Assembly (NCBI GenBank): GCA_903827345.1
Contig: CAIKID010000258.1
Coordinates: 1-8,912 of the forward strand
DNA length: 8,912 bases
Direction: 5' to 3'
DNA from: an uncultured Actinomycetes bacterium
GTDB taxonomy: Bacteria > Actinomycetota > Actinomycetes > Nanopelagicales > Nanopelagicaceae
Position 1 is the first letter of the stretch, and each line of letters starts with the position of its first letter. The notes below the pieces were generated by a model. It was not told the origin of the DNA. It searched no databases and saw nothing but the letters and a program-made list of their open reading frames with translations. Position numbers and translations under genes: made by a program. Of this stretch, positions 6,244 to 8,912 are shown piece by piece.

Positions 6244-7137
6244 ATGCATATTAGTATGCGGAGCATGAACTCAATGGGAGTCGGAACTTTCACCAAATCC
6301 ATTTTGATTGAGGTTGCGCAGAGTAGGGGCTATCTAGCGGATTCCGGGATGAAAGTCGATGAGATTTCGGTTCCCTCATCCCCAGCCGCTTTTGAGATGC
6401 TAGAGCGCTCCGAAATCGACGCTTTAATCACGAGCCCCGATAATGTCTTGGCCTATCGCTATTTGAGCAAGAATCCACTGGGCAGAAAACTTGATGCAAT
6501 AATTCTCAGCGCAATAGATCGCGGACTTGGACTCTCGCTTTGTTACGCGCCTGGCGTGGATTTGGCACCTTTAACTTTTGGAGTTGATGTTCCGAACTCT
6601 GGCTTTGCCTTCGTCGGATATGAACTTCTCTCGCAACAAGGAATTGCATATAAAAGCTACGCAGTCGAAAACCTTGGTTCAACCCCCAAGAGACAAGTTG
6701 CATTAGTTGGAGGAAGTATTGATTCCACAATTCTCAATGCGGGAAATGAAATCAAGGCTATTTCGCGAGGGGCACGAAAGATCGCTGATATATCCGCGAT
6801 CGGTCCTTACATCGGCTCGGTATTGGCGGTGGTCGGTGAACCTTCGCATTCGGTGCTTGCCTTAACAGAGATTATAAATCAAGTGATAAACGAGATTTTA
6901 AACGGTGAACATGCTCCGCTTATCATCGATATAACCAAGAGAAATCTAGATCTGACTTCAGCGCAGGCGCTCGACCATTACAACACCTTGATCGATCCAA
7001 TGCCTGGGTTAGTGCAAGGCGGAAAGATCGACTTACCCTCGCTCAGAACTCTGATTGATTTACGCAATAAATACCTTCCAACCAATGAACTTGATGGAGT
7101 GATGGCTGATATCAGCGCTCTAGTAAGAGCACATTAA
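6244..7137 (+). CDS. Signal-less type-2 periplasmic-binding-fold protein (NMT1/SsuA-like substrate-binding type)
   Basis: This is a 297-residue protein resembling ABC-transporter substrate-binding proteins of the NMT1/THI5/SsuA kind. Seen: a first strand with HISMRSMNSMG, then an amphipathic helix, a second strand VDEISVPSS, the helix SPAAFEMLERSEIDAL, and ITSPDNVLAYRY (about residues 62-73), which fits the ligand-cleft region of the fold. GVDVPNSGFAFVGYELL and LGSTPKRQVALVGGSIDSTILNAGNE resemble the second lobe. No signal peptide, lipobox or permease gene is present, so it probably stays in the cytoplasm as a sensor, carrier or enzyme with this fold. The gene starts 27 bp after the acyltransferase. 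The ATGs at 6244, 6256, 6265 and 6274 all lie in frame; 6244 is kept because later starts remove the first strand. The ligand is unknown. Confidence 0.65.
   Translation: MHISMRSMNSMGVGTFTKSILIEVAQSRGYLADSGMKVDEISVPSSPAAFEMLERSEIDALITSPDNVLAYRYLSKNPLGRKLDAIILSAIDRGLGLSLCYAPGVDLAPLTFGVDVPNSGFAFVGYELLSQQGIAYKSYAVENLGSTPKRQVALVGGSIDSTILNAGNEIKAISRGARKIADISAIGPYIGSVLAVVGEPSHSVLALTEIINQVINEILNGEHAPLIIDITKRNLDLTSAQALDHYNTLIDPMPGLVQGGKIDLPSLRTLIDLRNKYLPTNELDGVMADISALVRAH
6252..6257 (+). promoter_or_regulatory. Possible -10 element (TAGTAT) inside the start region of the binding-fold gene
   Basis: TAGTAT ends 7 nt before the in-frame ATG at 6265, which is the leaderless spacing seen elsewhere in the window. 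If real, the protein would begin MNSMGVG and lose part of its first strand. This conflicts with the fold-based choice of 6244. A weaker hexamer CATTCT (6230-6235), 8 nt before 6244, is the alternative. Confidence 0.25.
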
Positions 7138-7143
7138 ATAAAG

Positions 7144-7149
7144 TACTCT
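7144..7149 (+). promoter_or_regulatory. Leaderless -10 element (TACTCT) for the alpha/beta hydrolase
   Basis: TACTCT ends 6 nt before ATG 7156 in the 18 bp gap after the binding-fold gene, and the start has no Shine-Dalgarno site. The hydrolase may thus have its own leaderless transcript besides read-through from upstream. No -35 match was found. Confidence 0.45.
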
Positions 7150-7155
7150 TCCCAA

Positions 7156-8073
7156 ATGCCACATGCTTTCGACCCACAGGTGCCTGTCAAGGTAAATAAG
7201 ATAGAAGACTCGCCGATCCCCGCGGAATATTTCTTGGCTCGCACTATGGATGGGCTCTATACGCCATATGTAATGCGCGTCCCAGAAGGAACCGGTCCAT
7301 TCCCATTTATCTTTCTCGCATATGGCAATGGTGGCGTGGGCTTTGAATGGTTAGAAGACCGCATAGAACGCTTTAGTTACATCATGGATCGCTTACTGGC
7401 CGCGGGATATGCCTGCGCCTGGGGTAGGTATAGAGCTGAAGTTGAACTCGGTTACCACAATGGTGGCGCACTCAAAGTGGATGTTCGACAAGGCATGCAG
7501 CTGATGAATCGCGCTCCTCTGGAGTACGAAGACGAGATTTCAATTATCGAAAATGTAAAAGCAGATCTGAGAATTGATAGCGAACGCTGTGGCCACGTTG
7601 GCGTAAGTCATGCGGGAGAGATGCTTTTCAAGATTGCTTCGCAATATGTTGGAGTTGTAAAGGTTGGCGTTGCTTGCGAACCAGCAAACCACGAATTCTT
7701 GGCTCTCACTCCAGATAGTACGGCCAAAGTCAATCCAGAATCTGGTTTACGGAATATAGAAGAGATGGTGATGAGCAATCCTCTCTATGTTCGTACTCGC
7801 ATTGATGATCAGGTAGCGAAGAGTCGAATTGCAGAGATCGACATTCCAATGCTGGTGATGGGTCGCGACGATGATCCCCTGCAGGGAATTTTCCGAGTAA
7901 GTTATGAGTTGCTGGAAGAAGCAAAAAAGAATGTGGAGTGGGTTACCTACGATCACCCATTACATGGGTACATTTTTCCTGTTAGAAATGCAGAGGGCAC
8001 GATCGAGGTAGATGAAATGCAGAAATCCGCAATTGCCACGGTAATTTCATACCTAGACCGATATCTAAAATAG
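7156..8073 (+). CDS. Alpha/beta hydrolase (S9 / dienelactone-hydrolase-like)
   Basis: This is a cytoplasmic serine hydrolase of 305 residues; the substrate is unknown. The N-terminal strands lead to FIFLAYGNGGVGFEW (51-65), the place of the oxyanion loop. The nucleophile elbow is GVSHAGEM with Ser151; the usual GxSxG is here GxSxA followed by Gly. An acid residue lies in MGRDDDPLQ (Asp238-240) and a histidine in DHPLHGY (His267 or His270), so a complete triad is possible. The layout GGxG, GxSxxG, then D and H near the end fits prolyl-oligopeptidase-type or dienelactone-hydrolase-type enzymes. The stop TAG overlaps the Shine-Dalgarno site of the next gene, so the two are probably translated from one mRNA. 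The neighbouring CMD-family gene suggests work on a lactone, ester or other ring-cleavage-type intermediate, but this is inference. Confidence 0.75.
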   Translation: MPHAFDPQVPVKVNKIEDSPIPAEYFLARTMDGLYTPYVMRVPEGTGPFPFIFLAYGNGGVGFEWLEDRIERFSYIMDRLLAAGYACAWGRYRAEVELGYHNGGALKVDVRQGMQLMNRAPLEYEDEISIIENVKADLRIDSERCGHVGVSHAGEMLFKIASQYVGVVKVGVACEPANHEFLALTPDSTAKVNPESGLRNIEEMVMSNPLYVRTRIDDQVAKSRIAEIDIPMLVMGRDDDPLQGIFRVSYELLEEAKKNVEWVTYDHPLHGYIFPVRNAEGTIEVDEMQKSAIATVISYLDRYLK

Positions 8074-8076
8074 GAG
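8072..8076 (+). promoter_or_regulatory. Ribosome binding site (AGGAG) for the CMD-family gene
   Basis: AGGAG is 6 nt before the GTG at 8083 and overlaps the TAG stop of the hydrolase at 8071-8073. It fixes the GTG as the start and shows an internal operon junction. It is the clearest Shine-Dalgarno site in the window, in contrast to the leaderless starts. Confidence 0.75.
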
Positions 8077-8082
8077 TGCACC

Positions 8083-8652
8083 GTGGAGAATAAGCAGAGA
8101 ATTTCCTTCTTTCCATACGACCAGATGGATGCTCCAATGCAGACAGAGATGCAACGTTGTGCCACTGAGGGCACTCCGCGGCCAGAGAGCAGCGCGATTC
8201 GCGCACACGCTCCAAATGCCTTTTGGGCCTTTGCCAATAGTTGGCAAGATATTTTCTACCACGGGATTTGTGAACACTCGATTAAAGAGCTATGCCGGGT
8301 GTATATCTCTCGCACAGTAAAATGTGAATTTTGTGGGAATCAGCGCAGCGAGAAGGCATCGACCGAAGGCTTGTTGGAGATGAAGTACGACGACCTACTT
8401 AATTTTGAAGCATCAGAAAAATACGACGATCGACAGAAGGCGGCGCTGGCTTATGCCGAAGCGATTGCCTGGCGGTTAGATTTAGATGATGCATTTTGGA
8501 CTCGGTTGCATTCGCACTTTAGTGAGCCTGAAATTGTTGAATTAGGCTGCTTTATTGCGCTCACCTTCGGCCAGCAGAGCTGGATCAGAATTCTTAATAT
8601 TGATCACCAGACTTACATGGGTGAAACTAGTGCAGGTCTAGTCAAAAAGTAA
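8083..8652 (+). CDS. Carboxymuconolactone decarboxylase (CMD)/AhpD-like family protein
   Basis: This is an all-helical protein of 189 residues of the CMD/AhpD superfamily. Members either decarboxylate gamma-carboxymuconolactone or reduce peroxides through a CxxC pair; which applies here cannot be told. The core is EHSIKELCRVYISRTVKCEFCGNQRSEKA (64-92), with Cys81 and Cys84. The position four after the second cysteine, His in AhpD (CxxCxxxH), is Arg88 here. A second helical part follows (YDDRQKAALAYAEAIAW, then SEPEIVELGCFIALTFGQQSW), as in longer CMD-domain proteins. The GTG start at 8083 is set by an AGGAG site 6 nt upstream, and the gene is 9 bp after the hydrolase. The cysteine pair favours a peroxidase or redox role over plain decarboxylation. 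Its stop lies 4 bp from that of the convergent hydrolase. Confidence 0.8.
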   Translation: MENKQRISFFPYDQMDAPMQTEMQRCATEGTPRPESSAIRAHAPNAFWAFANSWQDIFYHGICEHSIKELCRVYISRTVKCEFCGNQRSEKASTEGLLEMKYDDLLNFEASEKYDDRQKAALAYAEAIAWRLDLDDAFWTRLHSHFSEPEIVELGCFIALTFGQQSWIRILNIDHQTYMGETSAGLVKK

Positions 8653-8656
8653 GTCT

Positions 8657-8912
8657 TTAGAGATTTGCTGAAAGACCCAACTTTTCTGCCATCCAATCGG
8701 CGGTGAAGTAACGATGTTCATTGGGAACATTGGCGCAACCGTGATTGCCACGCTCAAGGAGCAATAACTCACTGACAGTTTTCGTTGCTTCGTGAACTTT
8801 CACGGCATCTTGCCAAGGGAAGAGGCGATCAACCTTCCCAGCAACAATCAAAGTAGGACACTGGATCAAATCAAATCGGCCTTCATTGGTGAGGTTGAGG
8901 GCATGCTTTTGC
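8657..8912 (-). CDS. Alpha/beta hydrolase, C-terminal part, FrsA / dihydroxypseudooxynicotine-hydrolase-like (partial)
   Basis: Only the last 85 or so residues are in the window; the frame stays open through the right edge (QKHALNLTNEGRFDLIQCPTL...), so the 5' end and nucleophile are missing. Visible are the strand CPTLIVAGKVDRLFP with the triad acid Asp, and LLLERGNHGCANVPN with the triad His, followed by YFTADWMAEKLG. The H-x-C-x-N and ADW endings are typical of FrsA/DUF1100-type esterases and of 2,6-dihydroxypseudooxynicotine hydrolase, a C-C bond hydrolase; exact function is not provable from this fragment. A TTG at 8867-8869 is not a plausible start because conserved sequence precedes it. 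It converges on the CMD-family gene, with no terminator hairpin in the 4 bp between them. Confidence 0.75.
   Translation of the reverse strand, partial: QKHALNLTNEGRFDLIQCPTLIVAGKVDRLFPWQDAVKVHEATKTVSELLLLERGNHGCANVPNEHRYFTADWMAEKLGLSANL

Noticed and set aside
7953..8277. Several minus-strand reading frames over the hydrolase/CMD junction
   Set aside because: They overlap two well-supported genes and an AGGAG site on the plus strand and show no domain or start signal.

Overview
The window looks like a chromosomal stretch of a low-to-mid GC, streamlined actinobacterium, possibly of the freshwater acI / Nanopelagicales type. This is inference. It rests on the tripeptidyl-aminopeptidase-like hydrolase close to a tRNA-Thr gene, a DUF6941 protein, very short intergenic gaps, and several starts that sit 6-7 nt downstream of a -10-like TANNNT hexamer with no Shine-Dalgarno site, as in leaderless actinobacterial genes. 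No mobile element, CRISPR array, rRNA or phage gene is seen.

Left part (1-2776). A secreted-type S33/TAP-like alpha/beta hydrolase (96-1544) has an unresolved 5' end: a signal-peptide-like stretch lies in the same frame upstream but is cut by a TAA. A VOC/Glyoxalase_3-like protein (1593-2237) follows on the same strand. It converges on a DUF6941-family protein on the minus strand (2234-2674), and the two stop codons interlock in one TTAA. DUF6941 diverges from tRNA-Thr(CGT) (2702-2776). Their predicted -10 elements overlap and share a TA dinucleotide, so this may be a single bidirectional promoter.

Middle part (2755-6216). A 12-TM MFS transporter on the minus strand ends inside the tRNA gene, antisense to its T arm. 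It diverges from a large membrane acyltransferase-3/SGNH fusion (4123-6216) that probably O-acetylates an envelope or exported glycan.

Right part (6244-8912). Three tightly packed plus-strand genes encode a signal-less type-2 periplasmic-binding-fold protein, an alpha/beta hydrolase with a GVSHAG nucleophile elbow, and a carboxymuconolactone-decarboxylase/AhpD-like protein with a CxxC-xxx-R motif. They converge, 4 bp apart, on the C-terminal part of another alpha/beta hydrolase of the FrsA/dihydroxypseudooxynicotine-hydrolase type that runs off the window. Two hydrolases, a CMD-family protein and a soluble ligand-binding-fold protein side by side suggest a small catabolic or detoxification module with an unknown substrate. 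This is the part of the window most likely to hold something undescribed, but the sequence alone does not show the reaction.
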